Positions 1 to 7,729 of a DNA stretch of 64,000 nucleotides are shown piece after piece. Origin of the DNA: Flavivirga abyssicola. Lineage in GTDB: Bacteria; Bacteroidota; Bacteroidia; Flavobacteriales; Flavobacteriaceae. The stretch is taken from the NCBI RefSeq assembly GCF_030540775.2, contig NZ_CP141266.1:1227001-1291000 (forward strand). The letters run 5' to 3'. A program made the position numbers and the translations under genes. Position 1 is the first letter of the stretch. Every line of letters starts with the position of its first letter. Below the pieces are notes generated by a model that worked only from the letters and a program-made list of their open reading frames with translations, made no database searches and was not told the origin of the DNA.

Positions 1-777
1 TGGACTATAATAAAATAGTTTTGGTTGAAATAAATACAACTCATTTTCATTAGAAGCACCGCCACCAGCAGTAATATTACCAAACCAAAAATTCTTTTTC
101 CCTTCCTTTAGTTTAATATTAATGGCAATATTATCCTGATTATTGGTTACTCCGCTTAACTGACCTACTTCGGCATAATTTTTAAGTACTTCAACTTTAT
201 CTACAGCATTAGAAGGAATATTTTTTGTTGCTAATTTTGAATCTCCATCAAAAAAGTCTTTGCCTTCAACCATCACTTTAGAAACTACTTTACCTTCTAC
301 TTCTACATCACCATCATCATTGATTTCTACACCTGGTAAATTCTCAAGTACATCTTCTAATTTCCTTTCTGTGCCTCGGTTAAAAGAATCTGCATTATAA
401 ACAATCGTATCTCCCTTTATGGTCACTGGCATTTCGTAAACTAATTCTATTTCATCTAAAGCATTATCATATTGTAGTATGAAATTTTTTGTAATAGGGT
501 CTTCTTTAATTTCTAATAGTTCTTCACCTGTTTTTGTGCCTATGTAAGTTACTTGAATTTTATATACTGTATTCTTTTTTAAACTAAGTTTATAACGTCC
601 TTTATCGTTTGTGATACCATAGGAATCCAAAGCTTTTGTTTCTTGATTTATGGCCACAACATTAGCCAACTCTAGGGGGGTACCTATACTATCTTTTACG
701 ACACCTTCCAGCTTGATTTGGGCAAGAAGAGAACTTGTTACCAGCAAGAAGAGTAACGTGCTTATTTTAAATTTCAT
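1..777 (-). CDS. TonB-dependent-receptor-like outer-membrane protein, N-terminal part (partial)
   Basis: This minus-strand reading frame starts at 777 and stays open to base 1, so only the first 259 residues are present. A signal peptide ending ...SSLLAQ is followed by a carboxypeptidase-D-regulatory-like (CarboxypepD_reg) domain at about residues 22-105, then a plug-like region with LPGVEINDDGDVEVEG. This arrangement is typical of the flavobacterial outer-membrane barrel proteins found beside GLPGLI genes, and the upstream neighbour (36 bases away, same strand) is such a GLPGLI protein. The pair probably forms an operon. The barrel itself lies outside the window and the substrate cannot be told. 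No plug domain was tested against a profile; the class assignment rests on domain order and context. Confidence 0.8.
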   Translation of the reverse strand, partial: MKFKISTLLFLLVTSSLLAQIKLEGVVKDSIGTPLELANVVAINQETKALDSYGITNDKGRYKLSLKKNTVYKIQVTYIGTKTGEELLEIKEDPITKNFILQYDNALDEIELVYEMPVTIKGDTIVYNADSFNRGTERKLEDVLENLPGVEINDDGDVEVEGKVVSKVMVEGKDFFDGDSKLATKNIPSNAVDKVEVLKNYAEVGQLSGVTNNQDNIAINIKLKEGKKNFWFGNITAGGGASNENELYLFQPKLFYYSP

Positions 778-812
778 GATATGTTTTTTGATTGGTTATA
801 TGCTTATAAAAA

Positions 813-1685
813 CTACCTTCTCCTTCCACCTGGACGACCACCACCTCTTCTAAAGTTTTCTCGCATTTCCTCAGTTTTCTTTTTCACAATAGCATGGTAT
901 GTTTCTTTTGATACTTCTTTTCCTTTTGAAGGCTTTTTTATATCATCTTTCTCCTCTGGATTCAAGATAATTTTAGAACATAAAATGGTTGTTCTCCCCT
1001 CATTAACTTCCAAAATTAAACCTGGGAGCCCCCAATACTCGCCAGGTCCTTGATTTACTGGGATTTGAGGTGTATACCATACCTCGACCTTAACCAAATT
1101 AGGTCTTACTTCTTTTGTAGAAAGGTCTTTGGTACTTGCAGAATCCTTTTCTTTACTTCCAGTTCTATCTGGCCTTCTAAATCTATTGAAATCAAAATCC
1201 GTATTCGTTTTTGTAGTTGTTGCCTTAAAACAAGTATACTTTCCTATTTGTTTTGTTTCACCAGTCATCATCCACTTTAATTGTGGCAAAGAATCTTTAA
1301 TCAAAAACTGCTTTCCGAAAAACTCTTGGTCTTGTAACAATGTTTGCTCTTTCACGTTCTTATATTGATTGCCTGCTGTAAAACTACTCATCATACTTCC
1401 CCAACGTCCAGTACTAGCTCCGGGAGCTTCAAGTTTTTCTTCTTCTTTATAAATAGATTCTATCTGATTAAACGTTAGGATATATGTTTTCTCAAACATG
1501 CTTTTCATTCGTGATGCTATACGTTTTTTTTGATCTTCGCTCATTTGCCTTCCGCCAAACCTACTCATATCAAGAGTTGTCTTAGTTTGATAATACGCTT
1601 TTCCCTGGAAGTTTTTTTGGGCGAATGCCATGGAAAACACGAAAAACAAAACAAGAGTTGCTAATCTTTTAGAATTCGTTTTCAT
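813..1685 (-). CDS. GLPGLI family secreted protein
   Basis: The 290-residue product begins with a Sec signal peptide (MKTNSKRLATLVLFFVFSMAFAQ, cut here to its core) and carries the family-defining GLPGLILEV motif near residue 220, preceded by a conserved VWYTPQIPVNQGPGEYW-like stretch. GLPGLI proteins are periplasmic or surface proteins of unknown biochemical role in Bacteroidota, usually encoded next to a TonB-type outer-membrane protein, as here. The C-terminus is a short Gly/Arg-rich tail (FRRGGGRPGGRRR) that is more basic than is usual for the family. The middle contains a charged linker near residues 170-190. The gene is probably co-transcribed with the following barrel gene. The function is unknown; the family call is firm. 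Confidence 0.88.
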   Translation of the reverse strand: MKTNSKRLATLVLFFVFSMAFAQKNFQGKAYYQTKTTLDMSRFGGRQMSEDQKKRIASRMKSMFEKTYILTFNQIESIYKEEEKLEAPGASTGRWGSMMSSFTAGNQYKNVKEQTLLQDQEFFGKQFLIKDSLPQLKWMMTGETKQIGKYTCFKATTTKTNTDFDFNRFRRPDRTGSKEKDSASTKDLSTKEVRPNLVKVEVWYTPQIPVNQGPGEYWGLPGLILEVNEGRTTILCSKIILNPEEKDDIKKPSKGKEVSKETYHAIVKKKTEEMRENFRRGGGRPGGRRR

Positions 1686-2006
1686 TGGAATAGGATATTT
1701 TAGTTAGGTTATTAAAATGATGTTTCAATTTTAATTTGACTAAAACCATCCTCTGTAGTTTAATTACTTAATGTTAAATAACTCTTAAAATTATCCGCTC
1801 ACCATCATCGCCGCGTAATTCTATATACAAATTGAAATAAAACAATAACTTTATTATTATCTATCAAATTCTATAATGGCTAATTTGGATGTATTTCATT
1901 TTGAAAACACTATTAATAATATCATATCAAATTATTAATATTCTAAGATTTGGTTATAAATTAATTTGCTAATAAGTGGTAAGGTTTTTGTATTTTTCAA
2001 GTCGGT
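1686..2006. other. Divergent intergenic region
   Basis: These 321 bases separate the GLPGLI gene (minus) from the kinase operon (plus) and must hold both promoters. They are very AT-rich. I could not place a clean TAnnTTTG element for either gene. A GGTAAGGTTTT sequence at 1978-1988 also occurs at 6265-6275. No RNA gene or ORF is visible. Confidence 0.6.
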
Positions 2007-2786
2007 ATGAAATATACAATCTATCTTTTTTTACTTCTATCTTGTTCAATACATGCTCAAAAGGCTATTGAAACCTCCTTTATTAAAAAAGCAAACTTTA
2101 AAGCTAGCCAACTTATTACTATTGACAATTTTGAAACCAAGTACTTTATACGCAATAATGTTTTTAATAAAAAAGATGCCCATACAACGATTACTTACAA
2201 TAATTTACAGCTCGGTAATATAACTACTGCCAATGCTTTTAACCCTTTAAAAATAAATTTATTTTACAAAGATTTTAATAGTGTTATAATTCTTGATAAC
2301 CGGTTAGCTGAGATATTCAAAATTGATTTTAATGCTCTCCCAAAATATAAAAATGCATCACACATTTCTACAGGACACGATAATACGATATGGGTTTTTG
2401 ACGAGAATAATCAAAAACTAGAACTTTTTGATTATAGAACGCTTACCACACGTGCTCAAACTGTACCCATTCAAAGTACTATTTTAGACTTAAAAAGTAA
2501 TTACAATTTTTGTTTTTTACTCACAAAAAACTATTTGTATACTTATAACTATTTTGGAAGCTTAGTTAAAAGAATAAAAAACGACGGATATACCCAATTA
2601 GCTGAAAGCAACGGAGATATATTTTTAAAAAAGGAAAACGATCTGTTTTATTTGAAAAAGGGTAGTGAAACTACAATTCCAATATTAATACCAAATTTAT
2701 TAATAAATGCGTTTTTTGTAACCAACGAAACCTTGTATATTTACGCAAACGAAATCTTACATGAGTACAAAATAAAAATTGACTGA
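2007..2786 (+). CDS. Secreted protein of unknown function upstream of deoxynucleoside kinase
   Basis: This 259-residue protein has a clear signal peptide (MKYTIYLFLLLSCSIHAQ) and no further transmembrane segments. After it come repeated short strands, some ending in aromatic/aspartate turns such as IWVFDENNQKLELFDY and FYKDFNSVIILDNRLAEIF, which look like blades of a partial beta-propeller; this is an inference from periodicity, not a domain match. The stop codon lies five bases before the start of the deoxynucleoside kinase gene, so the two are translationally close and almost certainly one operon. I do not recognise a named family. Codon use and AT content match the neighbours. Confidence 0.75.
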   Translation: MKYTIYLFLLLSCSIHAQKAIETSFIKKANFKASQLITIDNFETKYFIRNNVFNKKDAHTTITYNNLQLGNITTANAFNPLKINLFYKDFNSVIILDNRLAEIFKIDFNALPKYKNASHISTGHDNTIWVFDENNQKLELFDYRTLTTRAQTVPIQSTILDLKSNYNFCFLLTKNYLYTYNYFGSLVKRIKNDGYTQLAESNGDIFLKKENDLFYLKKGSETTIPILIPNLLINAFFVTNETLYIYANEILHEYKIKID

Positions 2787-2791
2787 AAATT

Positions 2792-3406
2792 ATGCATATT
2801 GCTATTGCTGGAAATATTGGTGCCGGAAAGACCACTCTCACTAAACTATTAGCAAAACATTATAAATGGGAAGCACAACTTGAAGATGTTGTAGACAACC
2901 CATATTTAGACGATTTTTATAATCAAATGGAGCGTTGGAGCTTTAATCTACAGGTATACTTTTTAAATAGTAGATTTCGTCAAGTGCAGCAAATTCGCCA
3001 AAGTGGCAAAGATATTATCCAGGATAGAACCATTTATGAAGATGCCCACATTTTTGCTCCTAACTTGCATGCTATGGGTTTAATGACAAATCGTGATTAT
3101 GAAAACTATAGGTCGCTTTTCGATTTAATGGAATCCTTAATTAAAGGTCCAGATGTCTTGATTTATTTGCGCAGCTCTATCCCTAATTTGGTGTCTCAAA
3201 TACATAAACGTGGTCGTGACTATGAAAATTCAATTAGTATTGATTATTTAAGTCGATTGAATGAGCGTTACGAAGCATGGATTCATGGTTATAATAAAGG
3301 AAAGCTTTTAATTATAGACGTTGATAATTTAGATTTTGTAGATAACCCTGAAGATTTAGGTAACGTTATTAATACTATTGACGCAGAAATTAACGGGTTA
3401 TTTTAA
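2792..3406 (+). CDS. Deoxynucleoside kinase
   Basis: The 204-residue protein belongs to the dNK/dGK family, which phosphorylates deoxynucleosides with ATP for the salvage route to dNTPs in the cytoplasm. The P-loop GNIGAGKTT is at residues 7-15, and the DRT motif (family ERS/DRS) is at 78-80, followed by IYEDAHIF. A basic lid segment with HKRGRDYE lies near residue 150. The length is normal for bacterial members. It follows a secreted protein gene by five bases. The substrate preference (dA/dG or broader) cannot be read from sequence alone. Confidence 0.93.
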   Translation: MHIAIAGNIGAGKTTLTKLLAKHYKWEAQLEDVVDNPYLDDFYNQMERWSFNLQVYFLNSRFRQVQQIRQSGKDIIQDRTIYEDAHIFAPNLHAMGLMTNRDYENYRSLFDLMESLIKGPDVLIYLRSSIPNLVSQIHKRGRDYENSISIDYLSRLNERYEAWIHGYNKGKLLIIDVDNLDFVDNPEDLGNVINTIDAEINGLF

Positions 3407-3522
3407 CATAAAGTTTCTTAAATCTTATTCAACAAATGCCTGATCTAGTCATTTCTCTATAACTTAAAACAGCTTTATTACTAACTAAACTACATCGTCT
3501 CCAGAACTATAAGTTCTTTGAA

Positions 3523-4134
3523 TTACCACTCATCATCCTGTACTTTACCAGTCAAATAGTTTAAAAGACTTCTATTTATTTTATTAAGCAAAGCTTCTAT
3601 TTGTGATGAAACCTTTTCGTAACCTTTCTTTATTTTTCCTTCTTTAGAATAAAACTTGTGTTTTTTTAAACCTATTGTTTGCTTTTTATTACTGGAAGCT
3701 ATTTTATATTTCAATTTTTTGGGCTTAAACCTATATTCACCGTCTCTAAATCTTAGCTCTATCGTATACTCCAATCCTTCACAGTTGTAATCTGGTTCTT
3801 CTCCAAAACAAATAGCATTATCTGTAAAACCATTAAAGCTAATTTTTTCGCTTGGTTTTGCTTTTTCCATTTCATCAGAATCATCAGTTTTGTCTGTCTT
3901 ATCATTTTTAATAATGACGTTGTCTGCATCTTTATATTTTTCATTAAGCCATTCTTTTGCTTTAGATAGTAATTCATGTCTATCCATTCCTTCTACAATC
4001 ACGGTGAAATTTCTGGGCTCCAATCCATTTTCACCATAAACAAACTTGGTATTTTCAGAATGGGTGCTATTATTATTTTGAGCATAAGAAAAAGTCGAAA
4101 CAAGAATAATTGTAAATAGGATAATATTTTTCAT
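3523..4134 (-). CDS. Secreted DUF4468-like protein
   Basis: The frame is open from 4188, but the start at 4134 is chosen because it begins a good signal peptide (MKNIILFTIILVSTFSYAQ); the longer form would place 18 residues with no signal character in front. The mature part has a conserved-looking pattern (NFTVIVEGMDRHELLSKAKEW, then a FNGF-type strand and a terminal EALLNKINRSLL helix) that resembles the DUF4468/TBP-like-fold proteins of Bacteroidota. That family assignment is from memory of the pattern. The central segment near residues 75-95 is unusually rich in Lys and Asp. No operon partner is evident. Confidence 0.7.
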   Translation of the reverse strand: MKNIILFTIILVSTFSYAQNNNSTHSENTKFVYGENGLEPRNFTVIVEGMDRHELLSKAKEWLNEKYKDADNVIIKNDKTDKTDDSDEMEKAKPSEKISFNGFTDNAICFGEEPDYNCEGLEYTIELRFRDGEYRFKPKKLKYKIASSNKKQTIGLKKHKFYSKEGKIKKGYEKVSSQIEALLNKINRSLLNYLTGKVQDDEW

Positions 4135-4308
4135 AACTAATTTTAATAATTTAAAATAACTATTACTTCTATATCCCAAATTTAACAAATAAATTCATAC
4201 AAACACACAATCTATTCATAATGGATAAATTGATACATTAACTAAACAATCATTACAAGCCTATGTATGTAAATAAATTTCTTTACTGCTAAAATTTAAG
4301 TTTAAGGC

Positions 4309-4336
4309 AAAAAAAAGAGCTACAATTTCTTGTAGC
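4309..4336 (-). terminator. Rho-independent terminator after the YegP gene
   Basis: On the minus strand a GCTACAA/TTGTAGC stem (arms 4319-4325 and 4330-4336, four-base loop) is followed by a run of eight T residues (A run at 4309-4316 on the plus strand). It lies 36 bases past the stop of the YegP family gene. Confidence 0.75.
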
Positions 4337-4371
4337 CCCAAAATAACATATTATGAATACTCTAATTAATC

Positions 4372-4701
4372 TTAAGATAAATCATCAATGCTAGCGCCTG
4401 ATGCATTTTTCTTTACTGAAGCTATTCCATTCTCCATGGCGCTTGTAGTTGAGTACATTTCACTGGTACCTATAACTTGCCCATTCGTAGCTTTTAAGTT
4501 AAAATAAGGGCTTCCTCCTTTTGACTCTAAGCGTTCGTATCTTGCATCATCTGTTGAATTTTTCTTTACAGATTCAATACCATTATTACATCCAGATTTC
4601 GCAGCATAGCCTTCACTTGCAAGAATTGATTGCCCGTTACCAGCTTTTAATCTAAATCTAAATTCGCCTCTTTTGTCTTTATAAATTTCAAATTTTGCCA
4701 T
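4372..4701 (-). CDS. YegP family (DUF1508) protein
   Basis: The 109-residue protein consists of two tandem DUF1508 repeats, each built as F/Y-x-x-x-K-x-G-x-(F/Y)-x-F-x-L-K-A-x-N-G-Q followed by a GIxSVKKN segment: the first at about residues 3-48 and the second at 53-98. This is the standard length and layout of the E. coli YegP family, a small cytoplasmic protein of unknown biochemical role. There is no signal peptide. It has its own terminator and sits apart from its neighbours by more than 80 bases on each side. Confidence 0.92.
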   Translation of the reverse strand: MAKFEIYKDKRGEFRFRLKAGNGQSILASEGYAAKSGCNNGIESVKKNSTDDARYERLESKGGSPYFNLKATNGQVIGTSEMYSTTSAMENGIASVKKNASGASIDDLS

Positions 4702-4784
4702 TCTTATAAGGGTTTAAAAAATTAAGTTTAGTATTAAGACACATGCAGGAATAAAAAGTCACATAATGGGTGAAATAAAAAAAC

Positions 4785-6104
4785 TTAATTTTTCAACTTG
4801 TCAATTTCTAATTGCAATTCCAATAGTTTTGCTGCTAAGGCTTTGACTTGATTGTTTTCATTTTTTAGTTTTTCAATTTCAGTATTTTGAACTTTTAATT
4901 GTTTCTGCTGGTCAATAGTATATAATGTTAGTTCTTCGATTTTCTGTAACAGTTTGGCATTCATGTCTCCTAGATAAATACCGTTTTCTAATACCTCCTC
5001 TTTAGAAGGAATATTTTCTAAATGCCCATTCTTTAAAATATGTGCTTCAACTTCTTCCAAAGAAGGTAAATTGTATGTTTTCTCAAAAACAAAATCAGAC
5101 CATGTTCCCACTTCTACTTTAATTTCTCTTGCTCCTACGGTTCCTTCAACTGCTAATTTGTGAGTCCCCACAGATGCGGTTCCAACACCAATTTGTCCAG
5201 AAGTATTGATAACAAAATCTTTACCTTGTGTCCAGTCAGACCCCCGTCCAATTACAAACTTATCTCCTTCAGAATTGTCAATACCAGTAACCCACCTATA
5301 ACCACCTGTTAAAAAATATTGTAATTTTGCGTCACCAACACCATCTTGCTCAATAGTAACTCCAGTATCAGTACCTGTACTTGCATCATTATTATATATG
5401 TGAAGTTTGCTAAAAGGAGTTGTTTTTCCAATACCAACTTTTCTATTTACAACCATCATATCCATTTGATTAAGATGAGATGGGTTGTTAAGTGATGACA
5501 ATCCAATACCCCTTTCATTAGATAATACTAGTCTCATTCCACCACTATAACTTAAATCTTTCAATTGTAGAATTTTTTTTGTTCCAAATGACATCGTAAG
5601 TCTATCATAGTTGTTATGCTTGGTTGCAATTCTAAAATAATAATCGTCATTATTAGTGCTTAACTTAAAAGCAGCATCATGACCTTTAATATCTAAAAGA
5701 TTATCTCTAGATGGATATTTTCCAATTCCAACTTGTCCATTTTCACTTATAATCATGGGGTGTTTATCTCCATTAACTCCAAAAACTAATCCATTATGAT
5801 CAGGTGATCCACTATAACCAGATAATGCTCCAAAATATTCATCTGTAGAAGTTATATATGCTCTTCGATCTCCATTCGTTTGAGTTAAAAATTGTAATTT
5901 TCTTTTACGTCCCATAGAAATATCTCCGTTGACTTCAAGTTCAGTTTTAGGTTGAGAAGTTCCAATACCAACATTATTAGTATTAGTATCATAGTAAAAA
6001 TCAGAAGCTGTCGTCGTACCGCCGGTACCAATAGCCACATTTGTTTGCGCTTGTATTCCAAAATTTATTGCTAGTAACGAAATACCCAAAATTATTTTTT
6101 TCAT
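4785..6104 (-). CDS. Secreted fibre-like protein with C-terminal coiled coil
   Basis: This 439-residue protein starts with a signal peptide (MKKIILGISLLAINFGIQAQ). It then has repeated VGIGT-type turns (NNVGIGTSQP, GQVGIGKYPS, KVGIGKTTPF, GQIGVGTA), each marking a beta-rich segment as in phage-tail-fibre-like or collar proteins. The last 60 residues, from about 375, form a heptad-rich Leu/Ile/Lys/Glu coiled coil preceded by the VEVGTWSDFVFEKTYNLPSL motif. Such proteins are common in Bacteroidota genomes and are annotated as tail fibre domain proteins; they appear to be trimeric surface fibres not necessarily linked to phages. No phage genes are nearby. The role is unknown. Confidence 0.8.
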   Translation of the reverse strand: MKKIILGISLLAINFGIQAQTNVAIGTGGTTTASDFYYDTNTNNVGIGTSQPKTELEVNGDISMGRKRKLQFLTQTNGDRRAYITSTDEYFGALSGYSGSPDHNGLVFGVNGDKHPMIISENGQVGIGKYPSRDNLLDIKGHDAAFKLSTNNDDYYFRIATKHNNYDRLTMSFGTKKILQLKDLSYSGGMRLVLSNERGIGLSSLNNPSHLNQMDMMVVNRKVGIGKTTPFSKLHIYNNDASTGTDTGVTIEQDGVGDAKLQYFLTGGYRWVTGIDNSEGDKFVIGRGSDWTQGKDFVINTSGQIGVGTASVGTHKLAVEGTVGAREIKVEVGTWSDFVFEKTYNLPSLEEVEAHILKNGHLENIPSKEEVLENGIYLGDMNAKLLQKIEELTLYTIDQQKQLKVQNTEIEKLKNENNQVKALAAKLLELQLEIDKLKN

Positions 6105-6554
6105 GTTTTTATGGTTTAATTAATAATATTATTTCTAATGGTTTTTTAGTATCTAAATAGAGAAAAACAAGTCTGTTTTATAACACAAACTACATATAGC
6201 TTCTAAGATGCCTCTAAAATTATAATATGTATTTGGAAAAAAAGTAAGGTTTTACCTTACTAATGGTAAGGTTTTGGAAAAATTTACGAGCGCATTGCTG
6301 TTTTAAATAGGGACAAACACAGAATACGTATTAAAAATATTACGAAATAATATATTAGGATAAATTACAGTTCTATATAAATTAAGTTAGTCTTAAAACA
6401 AAAAAGCATCCCAATTTTCTTCACAGAAAAAAGGAAAGCTTCTCATTGGCTTGTGCTGAACTCTAGTACTGAATTTATTTCAGTATCACTCAGCAACTCT
6501 ACCTTTTTACCTCAATTTTCATTGAGATAAACAACACAACGTCGTATTAATTGC
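6105..6554. other. Intergenic region upstream of the fibre-like gene
   Basis: About 450 bases without a convincing ORF lie between the fibre-like gene and the tRNA-Asp terminator. They contain a three-copy GTAAGGT motif at 6244-6272 (listed separately). A GTGCTGAACT...TTATTTCAGTA stretch around 6449-6490 looks like a decayed copy of the TTCAGCAC-containing repeats seen at 40782, 48400 and 61852. Confidence 0.55.
6244..6272. repeat. Direct-inverted-direct GTAAGGT motif
   Basis: GTAAGGT at 6244-6250 is followed after TTT by its exact inverse ACCTTAC at 6254-6260, and a third copy in the first orientation lies at 6266-6272. It sits about 140-170 bases upstream of the fibre-like gene start (6104, minus strand). 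Its layout fits a binding site cluster for a DNA-binding protein or a small hairpin; which one is not known. Confidence 0.55.
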
Positions 6555-6583
6555 CAAAAAAAGCCCTAATTTCTCAGAGCTTT
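6555..6583 (-). terminator. Rho-independent terminator after tRNA-Asp
   Basis: On the minus strand AAGCTCT and AGGGCTT pair around an eight-base loop and are followed by a run of seven T residues. It begins 18 bases beyond the tRNA 3' end. Confidence 0.7.
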
Positions 6584-6600
6584 ATTTTTTGCAATTTTTG

Positions 6601-6674
6601 CGGTCTGGACGGGACTCGAACCCGCGACCTTCGCCGTGACAGGGCGACATTCTAACCAACTGAACTACCAGACC
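6601..6674 (-). tRNA. tRNA-Asp (anticodon GTC)
   Basis: Read on the minus strand, the 74-base gene folds as a cloverleaf: acceptor stem GGTCTGG (6674-6668) pairs with CCAGACC (6608-6602), discriminator G at 6601, D-loop with GTTGGTTAGA, anticodon loop CCTGTCACG giving GTC (Asp), and T-arm with GGGTTCGAGTCCC. The 3' CCA is not encoded; the next bases are CAAAAA, so it must be added by CCA-transferase, as is usual in Bacteroidota. A terminator follows. Confidence 0.97.
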
Positions 6675-6799
6675 GTTGCTTTATTGCGGTTGCAAATATA
6701 CACGCCTTTTTTAATATCTCAAATGTTTTTTCAAGTTTTTTGAATTTTATTTTAAAAAAGAATACTTCAATACTTTGACCCAAAAGCCTCTTATAGAGC

Positions 6800-7729
6800 C
6801 TATACAAACTTTTGACGTTCTATCATGTATGTTGTCAGGATGTTATTGAAATTCTTATTTATATCTGCTTCAACATATTTAATTTTATACTGAGCACACT
6901 TTAATCGTAAAGCTTCAAAATAATCACTCACCGTTTTTTTATAATTGTCTTTTACGGTATCTGCATATAAATTAATATACTCTCCTGTTTCAACATCAAT
7001 AAAACGCTTTGGTTTATTATCAAAATTAAAAGCCAATTCTTTTTTCTTATCAAATACATGAAACAGGATGACTTCGTGTTTGTTGTATTTTAAATGACGT
7101 AATGCTTCAAATAGTTTCACCTCATCTTCAGATGTTTGAAGCATATCGGTAAACAAAAATATCATGGAACGTCTATGAATCTTTTCAGCAATTTCGTGTA
7201 AATATTTATACGTTTCCGTTTCTTTATTTAAAGGTTTAGAAATCACAGCATCACTCAAATGATTCAATAACATTTGATGGTGGCGTTCACTCCCCTTTTC
7301 GGGCGCATAATAATCGTAATTGTCACTATATATACTTAAACCAACTGCGTCTCGCTGCCTTTTTAAAATATGCATTAAAGATGCTGAAGCTAATGCTGAA
7401 AACCCTATTTTATTTAAACTATCAATAGAAAAAGAATCCATCTTTGGATAATGCATTGAACTACTATTATCTATAATGATATGACAACGCAAATTAGTTT
7501 CATCGTCATAACGTTTGGTGTAAAGTTTATCTGTTTTAGCAAATAGTTTCCAATCTATATGACGTGTACTCTCTCCTTGATTGTAAATTTTATGCTCAGC
7601 AAATTCGGCTGAAAACCCATGAAACGGACTTTTATGCATCCCTGCAATGAAGCCTTCTACGACTTGTTTAGCAAGTAGCTCTAGGTTTTTAAACCCTTCT
7701 GTTTTATTTAATTCTGCTTGTAAATCCAT
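6800..7729 (-). CDS. DUF58 domain protein (VWA-like)
   Basis: The 309-residue protein carries the DUF58 signature GESTRHIDWKLFAKTDKLY (residues 52-70). It also has a von Willebrand-type metal site DNSSSM at 87-92, in which D87, S89 and S91 give the DxSxS pattern. DUF58 proteins usually work with MoxR-type AAA ATPases; no MoxR gene is in this window. There is no signal peptide or membrane segment, so it is probably cytoplasmic. The start ATG overlaps by one base the stop codon of the upstream M1 aminopeptidase gene (TAATG), which suggests translational coupling. The specific role is unknown. Confidence 0.9.
   Translation of the reverse strand: MDLQAELNKTEGFKNLELLAKQVVEGFIAGMHKSPFHGFSAEFAEHKIYNQGESTRHIDWKLFAKTDKLYTKRYDDETNLRCHIIIDNSSSMHYPKMDSFSIDSLNKIGFSALASASLMHILKRQRDAVGLSIYSDNYDYYAPEKGSERHHQMLLNHLSDAVISKPLNKETETYKYLHEIAEKIHRRSMIFLFTDMLQTSEDEVKLFEALRHLKYNKHEVILFHVFDKKKELAFNFDNKPKRFIDVETGEYINLYADTVKDNYKKTVSDYFEALRLKCAQYKIKYVEADINKNFNNILTTYMIERQKFV

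Noticed and set aside
781-1368. Three plus-strand frames (67-90 codons) overlapping the GLPGLI gene
   Set aside because: They lie antisense to a well-supported coding region, have no recognisable domains and no promoter element or ribosome-binding context.
4785-6104. Prophage tail gene
   Set aside because: The fibre-like protein has a Sec signal peptide and no phage structural, lysis or integrase genes are nearby.
6244-6272. CRISPR-like array from repeated GTAAGGT
   Set aside because: Only three 7-base copies, one inverted, with spacers of 3 and 5 bases; nothing like CRISPR repeat-spacer geometry, and no cas genes.
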